The notes beneath the pieces were generated by a model. The model did no database searches. It was given only the letters and a program-made list of their open reading frames with translations, and was not told where the DNA came from. 64,000 nt of DNA, taken from the NCBI GenBank assembly GCA_947577025.1, contig CANPTO010000003.1, forward strand, positions 54,823 through 118,822, given 5' to 3'. Positions 8,980-17,878 of the stretch are shown here, piece after piece. Each line of letters opens with the position of its first letter. The first letter of the stretch is position 1. The DNA is from an uncultured Clostridiaceae bacterium. Its GTDB lineage: Bacteria; Bacillota; Clostridia; TANB77; CAG-508. A program made the position numbers and the translations under genes.

Positions 8980-9121
8980 AAGTAAGACCTCCTTAACTAA
9001 AAATAATTATTGTTATTAGTTATTCTTTTACTCTTTTTTGGTAGTTCACCAACTATATTTTATTATAATATAGCTTTATGTAAATGTCAATTATTACAAA
9101 GTAATTTATGAAATAATTTTA

Positions 9122-9985
9122 TTATGCATTTTTCTCTTTTGGTAACTTTTCATTATCTGCCATTTTCTTTTTTTCTATTTTTACTCTTCTTTCTAGTTTT
9201 TTTAAGTCCTCTGCTGGCTTTAAATTCTCTGGTCTTATTCCTCTTTTATTTAGCATATTTCTTACACTTAAATTATTGTCTACACGCTCATTTGTTATAT
9301 TATTTTCTCCATACATATCTTTTTGAGTAATATTATAATTTGTCATTTCAGTTGCTAAGTTTTTGGCTGCTATTGTTAGTGTTGGTAAAAAATCTGCAAG
9401 TGGTCTAGTTTCTTTTACTCCATATTTTTGCTTCATTGCATTTGTATTTAAACCTCCAAATAAAGCAGAATCTCCTTTTGAGCGTATTCGTGCAAATCCT
9501 AAGTCATCTACTCCTCTTTCATAAATATTTCTGGATAATAGTTTTTCTGATTCTCTTAGTTTTTCTCTTGCTTCTAATCTATTCATTAGTTTTATTCTGT
9601 CTTCTATTATTTCTTGTTTTCTCGTTTGAACTGCAAAATATGTTTGTGCAAATGCTATTTCTTGTTTTTTAGAATCTCCATTTTGTGCTATTAAGTAACA
9701 AGCATATCTAGTTAGCATATAATCCTGAACTTTTCTTTTAGCTCCTTTAGCCACTTCTATCATTTTGCTAACCTCAGCAAAATGATCACTTATAGTAATA
9801 CCAGCACTTTCACAAGATATCATTGCTTTCTTTATAACTTCTAAAAAGTTTCTCCATTGGGTATATCCTAGTTGTTCTTGCAAATCTCTTGCATACCAAA
9901 ATTCTATATTTTCTTTTTCTTCTGTGTTAGTAATAGAATCAAATTTTCTCTTTAATTCTATTAGTGTTGACTTTTCAAATTCCAT
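9122..9985 (-). CDS. dinD: DNA damage-inducible protein D-like
   Basis: The 287-residue protein matches the DinD family along its length: an N-terminal BRO/KilA-like part (FWYARDLQEQLGYTQWRNF at about 28-46), the segment KVQDYMLTRYACYLIAQNGD, then the DinD middle region with LFGGLNTNAMKQKYGV. DinD in Escherichia coli inhibits RecA-filament functions and is SOS-induced. Its ribosome binding site (GGAGG) lies within the last codons of a copA remnant, so the gene seems to have been inserted at, or recombined into, a copA paralogue. Confidence 0.85.
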   Translation of the reverse strand: MEFEKSTLIELKRKFDSITNTEEKENIEFWYARDLQEQLGYTQWRNFLEVIKKAMISCESAGITISDHFAEVSKMIEVAKGAKRKVQDYMLTRYACYLIAQNGDSKKQEIAFAQTYFAVQTRKQEIIEDRIKLMNRLEAREKLRESEKLLSRNIYERGVDDLGFARIRSKGDSALFGGLNTNAMKQKYGVKETRPLADFLPTLTIAAKNLATEMTNYNITQKDMYGENNITNERVDNNLSVRNMLNKRGIRPENLKPAEDLKKLERRVKIEKKKMADNEKLPKEKNA

Positions 9986-9988
9986 ATA

Positions 9989-10430
9989 TTATCCTCCATA
10001 TAAAATACTCATTATTACCATAAACATACTATATAGGCTATATGCTAAGCTACTAATTACGCCTATACTAACTAATGTGTCCATATTAGGAGTTTTGTGT
10101 ATTAAATTTTTATATCCATTTTTTAGAATGTCAAAACCATATACTATAAAACAGACAGTTAATAAAAATAATACTATTGTATAATTAATTGGGTGTGTAT
10201 GCATATTTAATATGTCGGCTGTTGGCAAACCTACCATATGACCCATTGAGACATACATTAAAATAATTGCTAATGCTAAGAAAATGAAAAATTTCATTTT
10301 TCATTTTTGTTCTTTTCTTCAAGCTTTATTTCCTTAAACAGACCTAAACTTTTAAAACCCGCTTCTGTAACAAACTGCTCAATTTTATTTTGGTCTACTA
10401 CCTTCTCATCATACTCAACAGTAGCTTTAA
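9989..10430 (-). pseudogene. Remnant of a second copper ATPase gene
   Basis: Read on the minus strand, 10430-10300 encodes the end of a heavy-metal domain and linker close to CopA residues about 45-85 (TVEYDE..., AGFKSLGLFKEIKL). A frame change near 10300 follows, then 10297-9989 encodes 102 residues matching the first membrane helices of CopA (MYVSMGHMVGLP, GYKNLIHKTPNMDTLV). Everything after that is missing and dinD starts within a few bases. No CGG lies at the frame change, so this is ordinary decay rather than the CGG event seen elsewhere. Confidence 0.85.
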
Positions 10431-10485
10431 ATTATTTAGTAACTGCGAATTGTATCAATTAGTGTGCCTTTATTAGTTATAAATT

Positions 10486-11190
10486 TTATTTTATTAAATC
10501 TTTTACAACTTCTGATGCTATAATTAAGCCTGCTACTGATGGTACAAATGATATACTTCCTGGTACACGCTTTTTTTCATTTTGCTCTTGCATTTGCTTA
10601 GGCTTTATTGGTTCTTCTTTTGAGTATACAACTTTTAATTTTTTTATTCCTCTAGAACGTAATTCTTTTCTCATAACTTTTGCTAAAGGACATACTTCTG
10701 TCTTGTTTATGTCTGTTATTTCAAATTTGGTTGGGTCTAGTTTATTTCCTGTTCCCATTGAGGAAATTATTGGAATATTTAGTTTTTCTGCCCTAATTAC
10801 TAATTCTATTTTTGCTGTTACTGTATCTATTGCATCTACTATATAATTTATATTATTGTCTATTATTTTTTCGTCTGAATTTGGCATAAAAAATTCTTTT
10901 GATATTTCTACTTTGGCATTTTCATTTATTTGCATTATTCTTTCTTTCATAACTTCTACTTTATATTTACCAATTGTGTTTGTTAATGCATGTATTTGTC
11001 TATTTAAGTTACTTTGGCTTATTACATCATTATCTATTAATAAGAAGTTTCCTATGCCTGCTCTTGCTAATGCTTCTGCTACAAAAGAGCCTACTCCTCC
11101 TATTCCAAATATGGCAACTTTTGAATTGACAAGTTTTTCTATTCCTTCTTTTCCTATTAATAATTCTGTTCTTGAAAATTGTTCTGACAC
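10486..11190 (-). CDS. tcdA: tRNA threonylcarbamoyladenosine dehydratase
   Basis: The protein has 234 residues of the ThiF/MoeB/E1-like superfamily. The nucleotide-binding GIGGVGS is at about residues 30-36, the adenylation R-Q pair is in LNRQIH, and the TcdA-type ending SFVPSVAGLIIASEV is present. The enzyme cyclises t6A37 of tRNAs to ct6A using ATP. The start is preceded by an adequate ribosome binding site (AAAGGA). Confidence 0.9.
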   Translation of the reverse strand: MSEQFSRTELLIGKEGIEKLVNSKVAIFGIGGVGSFVAEALARAGIGNFLLIDNDVISQSNLNRQIHALTNTIGKYKVEVMKERIMQINENAKVEISKEFFMPNSDEKIIDNNINYIVDAIDTVTAKIELVIRAEKLNIPIISSMGTGNKLDPTKFEITDINKTEVCPLAKVMRKELRSRGIKKLKVVYSKEEPIKPKQMQEQNEKKRVPGSISFVPSVAGLIIASEVVKDLIK

Positions 11191-11219
11191 TTTATTTTTG
11201 TCCTTTCTTATATTTTAAT

Positions 11220-11807
11220 TTATTTTTCTATTTCATGTTGATTTTCTACATTATTTTTTAATTTTTCGTTTTCTTTCCTATAAATATTTTCTCTAACCCA
11301 TTTTTCTTCCGTTACTTTTTCTACATCTTCTATATTAACCCATTTTACTCCACTATTTTCATCTTCCTTTATTTTCAATGTTTCTTCTTCATCTACTTCT
11401 AAAAGATATGTTACATTTAGGTGTACATGTGAAGATACATATTTCCTTCTTTTTACATGTCCATCTACACATATTATTTCTAATGAAAAGATATCATTAT
11501 TTAGCACTTTTACATTTTTTACGCCTGTTTCTTCTTTTAGTTCTCGTATCGCAACATTTAATAAGTCTTCTTCTCCATCTGCATGTCCACCTGTCCATGC
11601 CCATGATTTATATATATTATGATATATCATTAGTACTTTTGTCCTTTGCTTATTTACTGCCCATGATGATGCTGTAAAGTGTCCAAATTCGTTATTTCTT
11701 GTTAATACATCGTCAAATGTGTTTATGTATTCTAACATTGTTTCTTTGTCTTTTTCCTCTTGCTCATTATATGGTTTATAGTTTTCTATTTGCTCTTTTA
11801 ATTTCAT
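11220..11807 (-). CDS. Nudix hydrolase
   Basis: The 195-residue protein has a Nudix box GHADGEEDLLNVAIRELKEETGV (about residues 75-97, quoted in part: GHADGEED...RELKEETG) with the metal-binding REx2EE core. The nucleoside-diphosphate substrate cannot be deduced. The N-terminal extension (KDKETMLEYINTFDD) is typical of Nudix enzymes near the MutT/IPP-isomerase-like group. A close ribosome binding site (GGAGAG) is present. Confidence 0.88.
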   Translation of the reverse strand: MKLKEQIENYKPYNEQEEKDKETMLEYINTFDDVLTRNNEFGHFTASSWAVNKQRTKVLMIYHNIYKSWAWTGGHADGEEDLLNVAIRELKEETGVKNVKVLNNDIFSLEIICVDGHVKRRKYVSSHVHLNVTYLLEVDEEETLKIKEDENSGVKWVNIEDVEKVTEEKWVRENIYRKENEKLKNNVENQHEIEK

Positions 11808-11820
11808 TTTTTATCTCTCC

Positions 11821-11938
11821 TTAATTTATTTCTTTTACTACATTTTTTATTCTTTTTATAAAGTTTTCCTTATTTGATAATGCTATTATATAGTGGGAAT
11901 ATTTCGTTTTCTATATATTTTAGTAACGCGCTATTCAT
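11821..11938 (-). pseudogene. Deletion remnant, probably of an HD-domain hydrolase
   Basis: An ATG overlapping the ASCH stop opens a frame reading MNSALLKYIENEIFPLYNS, like the N-terminus of small HD-type phosphohydrolases. It stops after 23 codons. A second frame then reads ALSNKENFIKRIKNVVKEIN and ends at 11821, which looks like a C-terminal helix. The middle is missing, so I read it as an internally deleted gene. The HD identity rests on recall of the N-terminal pattern and is tentative. Confidence 0.4.
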
Positions 11939-12347
11939 TTATTAGTTCATCTCCTTCATAATTCCAAATACTTAAATGTCCTTTTGCTTTTATTGGTTGC
12001 TCTAATGATTGTATATTCTCTAATATCCACGCATATCTGCCTTCTTTGTATTCACCACAAATATATTCTTGATAATTTTTTCTTTTCATTTCTTCTACAT
12101 ATTCTTTTGTCATATAAATACAATCTACTAAATTACATTTACAAATTATATTGCCATAATTTAGTGGTGTATTTTGTACTAGTTCCATAAGTTCTGTATT
12201 TTCTTTCCAAGCTTTTGGCATTTTAGTTAGACTTGCATGTATATATAATTCTCCTCTGTATGATGTTTTCCAACTTCTAGTTTCTATCTTTTTCTTTTTT
12301 TCTTTTATTAAAGTTGCATATGGTTCTGTTAAACTTAATACTTTCAT
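11931..12347 (-). CDS. ASCH domain protein
   Basis: The 138-residue protein starts MKVLSLTEPYATLIKEKKKK and continues IETRSWKTSYRGELYIHAS, the ASCH/PUA-like pattern with a conserved E-x-R and G-x-x-x-I-H. ASCH domains are thought to bind RNA and may act as RNA-modification or translation-linked factors. It ends with a conserved RYAWILENI-type strand. Single domain, full length. Confidence 0.85.
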   Translation of the reverse strand: MKVLSLTEPYATLIKEKKKKIETRSWKTSYRGELYIHASLTKMPKAWKENTELMELVQNTPLNYGNIICKCNLVDCIYMTKEYVEEMKRKNYQEYICGEYKEGRYAWILENIQSLEQPIKAKGHLSIWNYEGDELINE

Positions 12348-12408
12348 AACTAACTCCTATTTTAGTATTTTCGTATTTATTTTATCATAAGTTAATTTTG
12401 AATACAAT

Positions 12409-12445
12409 AAAAAGAAGAAATCGTATTTCTGACTTTCTTCTTTTT
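12409..12445 (-). terminator. Hairpin upstream of the ASCH gene
   Basis: AAAAAGAAGAAA and TTTCTTCTTTTT flank a 13-base loop. On the minus strand it would stop read-through from the Nudix gene at 12661. Confidence 0.6.
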
Positions 12446-12501
12446 ATAATAATTTCATAACATAATCGTTATGGACACTAAAATATTTTTTCGATTTTCT
12501 A

Positions 12502-12530
12502 TTGACTTTTTAGTATATACAGTGTATCAT
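12502..12530 (+). promoter_or_regulatory. Promoter of the candidate sRNA
   Basis: TTGACT (12502-12507) and TATCAT (12525-12530) with exactly 17 bases between them, on the plus strand, where no protein gene follows. Confidence 0.65.
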
Positions 12531-12536
12531 TCTATA

Positions 12537-12659
12537 TGAACTGATGGAGTAAGCTCCATTTGTTATACTTGCACAGCTTTTCCGTGTAAGAAGGTCTCCT
12601 TAGAGACAAGCTCTAAGGAGTTGGGTCAGGTTTAGATAAATCTGACCTTTCATTTTTTA
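12537..12659 (+). ncRNA. Candidate small RNA with three hairpins and own terminator
   Basis: Downstream of the promoter the plus strand can form ATGGAG/CTCCAT (12544-12559), CTTGCAC/GTGTAAG (12568-12590, one G-U pair), a perfect 10-bp stem CTCCTTAGAG/CTCTAAGGAG (12596-12620) and GGTCAG/CTGACC (12624-12647) followed by a T-rich tail. The last stem has a T-run only on the plus strand, so it is not the terminator of the minus-strand gene at 12661. No ORF of note lies inside. It is unlike 6S, SRP or tmRNA patterns that I know. Family unknown. Confidence 0.6.
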
Positions 12660-12660
12660 T

Positions 12661-13119
12661 TTAATATTCTTTCAAATCATAACTAAGTAATGTATCTCCC
12701 TCATATATATATTTAATTGTGAAGAAAGGACTATCTTCTTTTATTTTTTCTATAAATATTTTATCGCCTTCCCATAGGTTTAAACTTGTTATTTTGTGTT
12801 TGTCTACCCATTGTAAATCGCCTTCGTTGCACTCTATTAGGTTTCCTGTAAAGTCATTTGAAGTAAATACAAATATATATTCAGTTTCACAAATTGGATT
12901 TATAAATGTTAGTATACCTCTTAGCTTTACTGAATTTAGTGTAAGCCCTGTTTCTTCTTTTACTTCTCTTATGGTACATTCTTCTGGGCTTTCTTTGTCT
13001 TCAAATTTTCCGCCTATTCCTAGCCATTTTTCTTTGTTTATATCGTTTTGTTTTTTGGTTCTGTGTAGCATTAGGTATTTTCCTTCTTTTTCGATATAGC
13101 AGACTGTTGAAAGAATCAT
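12661..13119 (-). CDS. MutT-type Nudix hydrolase
   Basis: The protein has about 152 residues. The Nudix box GGKFEDKESPEECTIREVKE..TG sits at about residues 35-60 and the start MILSTVCYIEKEGKYLMLHR is typical of 8-oxo-dGTP diphosphatase-like members that sanitise the nucleotide pool. I prefer the ATG at 13117-13119 because the GGAGG is only three bases from the upstream ATG at 13125 but nine from this one. It converges with the candidate sRNA. Confidence 0.87.
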   Translation of the reverse strand: MILSTVCYIEKEGKYLMLHRTKKQNDINKEKWLGIGGKFEDKESPEECTIREVKEETGLTLNSVKLRGILTFINPICETEYIFVFTSNDFTGNLIECNEGDLQWVDKHKITSLNLWEGDKIFIEKIKEDSPFFTIKYIYEGDTLLSYDLKEY

Positions 13120-13196
13120 ATACATTTTCCTCCTATTTTAATTTTCACCTTAACTTATTACATTCTAACATAGTTTTCAACTAAATGCATATAATT

Positions 13197-13233
13197 AAGC
13201 AACTCTTAAGCTATATTAACTTAAGAGTTGCTT
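13197..13233 (-). terminator. Strong terminator
   Basis: A perfect 14-bp stem (AAGCAACTCTTAAG / CTTAAGAGTTGCTT) with a 9-base loop lies 26 bases after the stop at 13260. Confidence 0.85.
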
Positions 13234-13259
13234 GTTATTAGTGAGAAAACCTTGTTTTT

Positions 13260-13727
13260 TTAGCTTTCGCAATTCATTGTATCATTGTTTCTTTTCATCT
13301 TTATAAAAATGTATTTTTTGTCAATTCCTTCTATGGTTTCTTCTGTTTCAAAATAGTTTGCCAAATTTTCTTTAAAGTATTTTGATATATTTTTAGCTTC
13401 CTCAGATGGTATTCTTAAGTTTTGAATATATTCTTGCAAAGTTTCATTATTCTCATAGCCTGCACATTCAAACACATCTTTATTGTAAAAGTTCTTAGAA
13501 TCTTGCCCAAAAGAAAACATCACTGAGCAATTCTTGAATTTGCTATAGTTTAGTCTTACTTGCCAAACTAATACAGCTGACTTTTCTGATGAATTAGAAA
13601 TTTTAAAAATTTCTATAATCTTTTTTACACAGTCTTCCAATTTTTCTGAAATAACTTTTGGTATTCTCTTTTCTGCTTCTTTCCGTCCTTCAAAAGCCTC
13701 TAATGCTAATTGTTTTACATCACTCAT
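13260..13727 (-). CDS. Hypothetical protein (155 aa)
   Basis: The start MSDVKQLALEAFEGRKEAEK is chosen because AAAAGGAG lies 8 bases upstream; a longer frame to 13754 has no such site. It is a mixed alpha/beta soluble protein with no recognised family. Codon 15 is an in-frame CGG followed by A (13683-13685). A +1 shift there would give only a peptide of about 33 residues, so the zero frame appears to be used. This makes it one of the counter-examples to CGG shifting, or a recently acquired gene. Confidence 0.65.
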   Translation of the reverse strand: MSDVKQLALEAFEGRKEAEKRIPKVISEKLEDCVKKIIEIFKISNSSEKSAVLVWQVRLNYSKFKNCSVMFSFGQDSKNFYNKDVFECAGYENNETLQEYIQNLRIPSEEAKNISKYFKENLANYFETEETIEGIDKKYIFIKMKRNNDTMNCES

Positions 13728-13810
13728 ATTTGTTTCTCCTTTTACTTTTAACAATTATTAAATAGTTACTTATAAAATTTTACTTTTCTATAATATCATA
13801 TTTAACATAA

Positions 13811-15053
13811 TTAGTCAATCTTTTTTTGTCTTTTTTTAATATAAAAAATTCCTATAATTAGAATACTACCTAATACAATTGTTCCTATAATCCATATAAT
13901 ATTACTATTTTTGTTTTGCTTTATTTCTTCTACATTGCTACCATTATTTTGCTCTTCTAAAATAGTAGATAATTTTTCAGCCTCACTTTCTTTTTCTTGC
14001 TCATATTGTAATTGTTCTTGTTCGTTTCTTCTGTGTACTATTAATTCATATTTTTTGTTTGTTATTCCATCTTCTGCTATTACATTTATTTGAATAGCAT
14101 TATTTCCAGCTTTCATTTCGTTATTTCCTATAATTGATACAGTTGCTTTCTGGCTTTGTGGTATTGCTAGTATTTCTATTTTTTCTGTTTGATTTGGTAT
14201 TTCTACCTTATAATTGGTTATATTATGGTCAAACTCTGGATTCAAGAAGCCTTCTCTTACTGCAAGAATTTCTAAGTTTGCATTTGCTAGTTGTACATTT
14301 GTGGTTTTTGTTACATATATTTTATATGTTTCTTCTTTTGTTCTATCTTCTGATATAACATGTATTTCGATTACATTTTTTCCTATTTTTAAATTTCTAT
14401 TTCCTGTTACTGTAACTGTGGCATTTGGATTTTCTGGAATTGCTGTTACTTCTAAATTTTCTATTGTGGTATCTGCTATAAAATAATATTCTTTTACATC
14501 TTTTTGAAACTCTGGGCTAATTCCTTCATGGTCTAACCTTAGTATACTTAAATTTGCTGAATTACTTGCTCCGAGTTTGTTCTATATTATTTGTTATTTG
14601 ATTTATATTACTTTCGTCTTCTTTGACTTTTAGTTCTATATTACTATTCTCTATTTCTAACCTTTCCCCTTGCTCATTATAGAATTCTCCAAAAACTGCA
14701 ATGTTTGTATTTTCTTCTTGTAGAACTTTAAATTGGAAGTTTTGCGTTTCTATTTCTTGCTGATTTTTCCCTGTGCTACTTACCCATGTGTAAATTATTC
14801 TATTGTTAGAATAGTTTGAATTTTCGGGTCCTTTTATATATTCTAATTTTGATGAATCAAAGTATATTTCAAGCGTGCACGCTGCAATTGGCGTATCTGA
14901 AATTTGCACTTTTATATTAATTTCTTCGTCTTTTTTTATTGTTTCTTTTTCTGAAATTATTTGAATTTGGGTTTGGGCAAAAGATGTTAAGGTCATTAAT
15001 AGAGTTATTAGAATTAATATAAATGTTATTATTATATTTTTTATTTTTTTCAT
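13811..15053 (-). CDS. Membrane-anchored cohesin-like surface protein, needs one +1 shift at CGG
   Basis: Read with one +1 shift at CGG (14571-14573) the gene gives 413 residues. It comprises a signal peptide (1-26), a cohesin-like beta domain (about 28-145: INIKVQISDTPIAACTLEIY, SSKLEYIKGP), two cadherin-like beta-sandwich repeats (about 165-260 and 260-345: SANLSILRLDHEGISPEF, NANLEILAVREGFLNPEF), a Glu/Gln-rich linker, one membrane helix and KKRQKKID inside the cell. Without the shift it stops three codons after CGG-1 (TRSK). Skipping the C gives Thr-Gly-Ala-Ser-Asn and continues seamlessly into the first cadherin-like repeat. It lies directly downstream of the dockerin protein, its likely binding partner. 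Confidence 0.8.
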
Positions 15054-15332
15054 ATTTTTCCTCTTTCTTTTTAGTACGGCGTTGGAGAGCGGGCGACTGG
15101 TAATCGCCCCTACATCTTCAATTATTCATTATTCAATATTCATCATTCACTATTCATTCCTAATTTTTATATAGAATAGTAGTATCTACAAAATATAGAG
15201 TAGTGCGATTTAACACGTTATTTTTCCTTATGGGCTTCCGATTGTGGGCAGTTCCTAATCTAGCCAGATTATTTTTGTTTTTTGGCTTGAGGTTCTTCTC
15301 TATCTTGTTTCCGATTACGAACCGTCCCCAAT
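15054..15332 (-). repeat. Intergenic region with repeat fragments
   Basis: No gene. The region holds a hairpin-forming GGGCGACTGGTAATCGCCC (about 15090-15110) followed by CTACAT, degenerate ATTCATTATTC runs (15120-15160), and two fragments with TTCCGATT and ACCGTCCCCAATCTA (15230-15335) that resemble pieces of the palindromic element at 23279-23532. It lies after the true stop of the dockerin gene at 15333. Confidence 0.5.
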
Positions 15333-17585
15333 CTACCTTTGCTCTATTAGTTTTAATGTTAGTATATGTCTTTGTATAATTAATAAGTCTAGTGAGGTAG
15401 GATTTTGTCCGTTTTTGTTTATATTTCCGGGCTTTTATAAATAGTCCGTTTAGTTTTTCTATTTCTAGTATATGTCTTTGAAGTACTAATAAGTCTAAAC
15501 TATTTATTTTGCCATCTCCATTTACATCTCCATATATTATTATATAATATTCCATTTTTATAACATTATTTTCATCTACTATTCTAATTTTACTTCCAGT
15601 TCCAGCTATTTGCCCTTCTGCTAGTTCATTTCCTTTATTGTCATATATTTTAATATTGTATGAAGTTTGTATCTTTTCTTTTATATCTTCTACTTTTAGT
15701 TTTTCTATATCCCAACCTGTTATTTCATTTTGTACTACCTTTAAACTTTCATCAAAAGTAATTTCATCTTCGCCTAATTTTTGTACTACTATTACCTCTA
15801 TTTTACCTTTAAAGCCTCCCTCCTCAGTTGTTACATTTATTGTAGTTTTTCCCTCTTTAACTGCTACTATTTTTCCATTACTATCTATTGTAGCAATTTG
15901 TTCGTTTTCTGATGAGTATGTTACTTTTTTATTATCTGCATCTGTTGGAAGTACAATAGGTGTTATAGCAAAACTATCGCCTTCTTGCATAACTAAATTT
16001 TCACTTGTTAGTTCTAGGTTTGTTACTGGTGTATATACTTTAATTTGAATTTCACCTTTTACATCATTTTCTTTTGCTTTTACTGTAATATTAGTAGTTC
16101 CAGACTTTTGCGCTACTATATTTCCTACACTGTCTACTGTAGCTACATTAGGATTACTTGAAGTATATTCTACTTCATGGTCTTTTGCTTCATCTGGTAA
16201 TATTTCTACTTTTAACTTTATACTTTCACCCTTTTTAATCTCTGTTTTATCACTAGAAACATTTATTTTTTCTATTTGTACAGTTGGCATTTCTTTTAAA
16301 TAATTTTGAAATACATAGCCCATCATTCCGGTTTGGAAGAACTACTCTATCCCATAATTCTCCGTGATTGTCTTCCTTTTGCAATTCTTGTCATTACTAC
16401 ATTTCTATCAACTTTTGTTAATAGCTCATAAGAGGTTGATGGACCTGAACGTACATTTAGAGTATTTGTTACATCTGCATATACTTTTGTATTATCTTCT
16501 GAATAATCACTTTCTAAAATATTTGGGTTTTGTGTGCTCATCTGTGGCATATTATTATAAACAGGTATAATAAATGTCATACTATTTCCTAATATACCAG
16601 TGTTATTGTAGCCATTATAAATGGACCTAGACTCACTGTATGGTGCTAATACATTTGTCATATATTGATGCCAGAAAAGTTCTCCTCCTGTATTTGAAGT
16701 GACGTGAAACTTTTGTAAATATAGAGTATCTTGTCCTACATTAATATAGCTAGAACCTATAAAAATTCCACCACCAGTAATGGCTTTTTCTTTATTATCC
16801 CACGGAATTAAATATTTAGCTTTAGTAGCTTCGCTCGCACCTTTTCCATCTCGTGCATACCTAAGTCCATTCTTTATAGCTCCCATAGGCTCTGCTGAGC
16901 TTGTTGCTCCTATATTGTAAAAATTATATAGACCTTCAAAGCCTGCTACCCTTCCACTAATAGAACTATGTGATAAAAAAGGTCCTACTTCTTGTTTTAT
17001 TCTTGAAGCTAAATGATAAGTGGAAACCTTTGATGTTTTCCCAGCTGACAATATAAGGTCTGAATATTCACTGTTCATTGTTATTACATTCCCTGAACTT
17101 GTGACATAATCTACTATTCTATTATAAAATTCAGTTCCATATAATATTTTTTCAATTCCATCTATATTATTTGTTTTTTCATCATAAGAAAGTGCCTCAA
17201 ATTGAAAAATTCTAACTTCATTTAAAAAATTTCTAGGATCCATAGTATATTCTACAGCTCTTCTTGAACTATCTACCCAACCAGAGTCAACTTCAACATT
17301 ATACTCTCCTGGTGTAGTATTTTTCCACCTATCAGAATATGACTTAGGTACTAGGTTTTTGCCAAATACATTTTCACTATTTATAGCATAATTCCAATCT
17401 AAGTTTGTATATAATGATACAAACCTCCAATTAGGGTGATTTTTCTGTAGTTCATACAAATATGGTTTATAACTATCTGGAAAGCTCTCTATTCCATCTC
17501 GTTTATCTACACTATATGATATGTTTATAAAAGTATTTAAAAATAAAATGCCTACTATTATAACGAAAATTCTTATATATTTCAT
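15333..17585 (-). CDS. Secreted glucosaminidase-SH3b-Ig-like-dockerin protein, needs three +1 shifts at CGG
   Basis: With +1 shifts at three in-frame CGGA sites (16362-16364, 16328-16330, 15427-15429) this is one gene of 749 residues. In order: a signal peptide; an N-acetylglucosaminidase domain of the GH73/LytD type (about 30-350; FLNEVRIFQFEALSY, RIKQEVGPF, YNFYNIGA); an SH3b domain (about 370-430); two Big_2 Ig-like repeats (about 440-600); and a dockerin with repeat 1 DVNGDGKINSLDLLVLQRHI and repeat 2 NINKNGQNPTSLDLLIIQRH. The first two shifts restore the SH3b end (SGELWDRVVLPNGMMGYVF). The third restores the second dockerin repeat, which is otherwise lost. After the first shift the second CGG comes exactly into frame. 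It probably cleaves peptidoglycan and docks onto the cohesin-like neighbour. Confidence 0.83.
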
Positions 17586-17878
17586 ATTACTTGCCTTTCT
17601 TCAAATTTGCAAAATTTGTACTATTTTAACTATTCACTCTTTACTTTCCATATTCTTCCCTTCAAGTAAAAAAATATGCTACTGCAAATAGATTTTTATC
17701 ATAATTTATATTTATTATTTTTCGACAAAACTTCTTATTTTTTGCTATTGAAATTTTAATTGTTTTATGTTAATATTGTTTTGTTTAGTATTTTAATTCT
17801 TATTAAACTTTTAGGATATTCCTTCCTAAATATTTTCCAAATTTATTTTAAAATTAAATATAAAAGGAGCTGATATTT

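Noticed and set aside
12537..12659. 6S RNA, SRP RNA or tmRNA at this locus
   Set aside because: The conserved SRP tetraloop/AGCAG and tmRNA ends are missing, and the RNA is too short and made of separate hairpins, unlike 6S.
13125..13754. Longer starts for the Nudix (13125) and hypothetical (13754) genes
   Set aside because: The Shine-Dalgarno sequences lie at the right distance only from the inner ATGs at 13119 and 13727.
15160..15332. C-terminal extension of the dockerin protein in the unshifted frame
   Set aside because: The unshifted tail is basic, has no family resemblance and destroys the second dockerin repeat; the shifted frame ends properly at 15333-15335.
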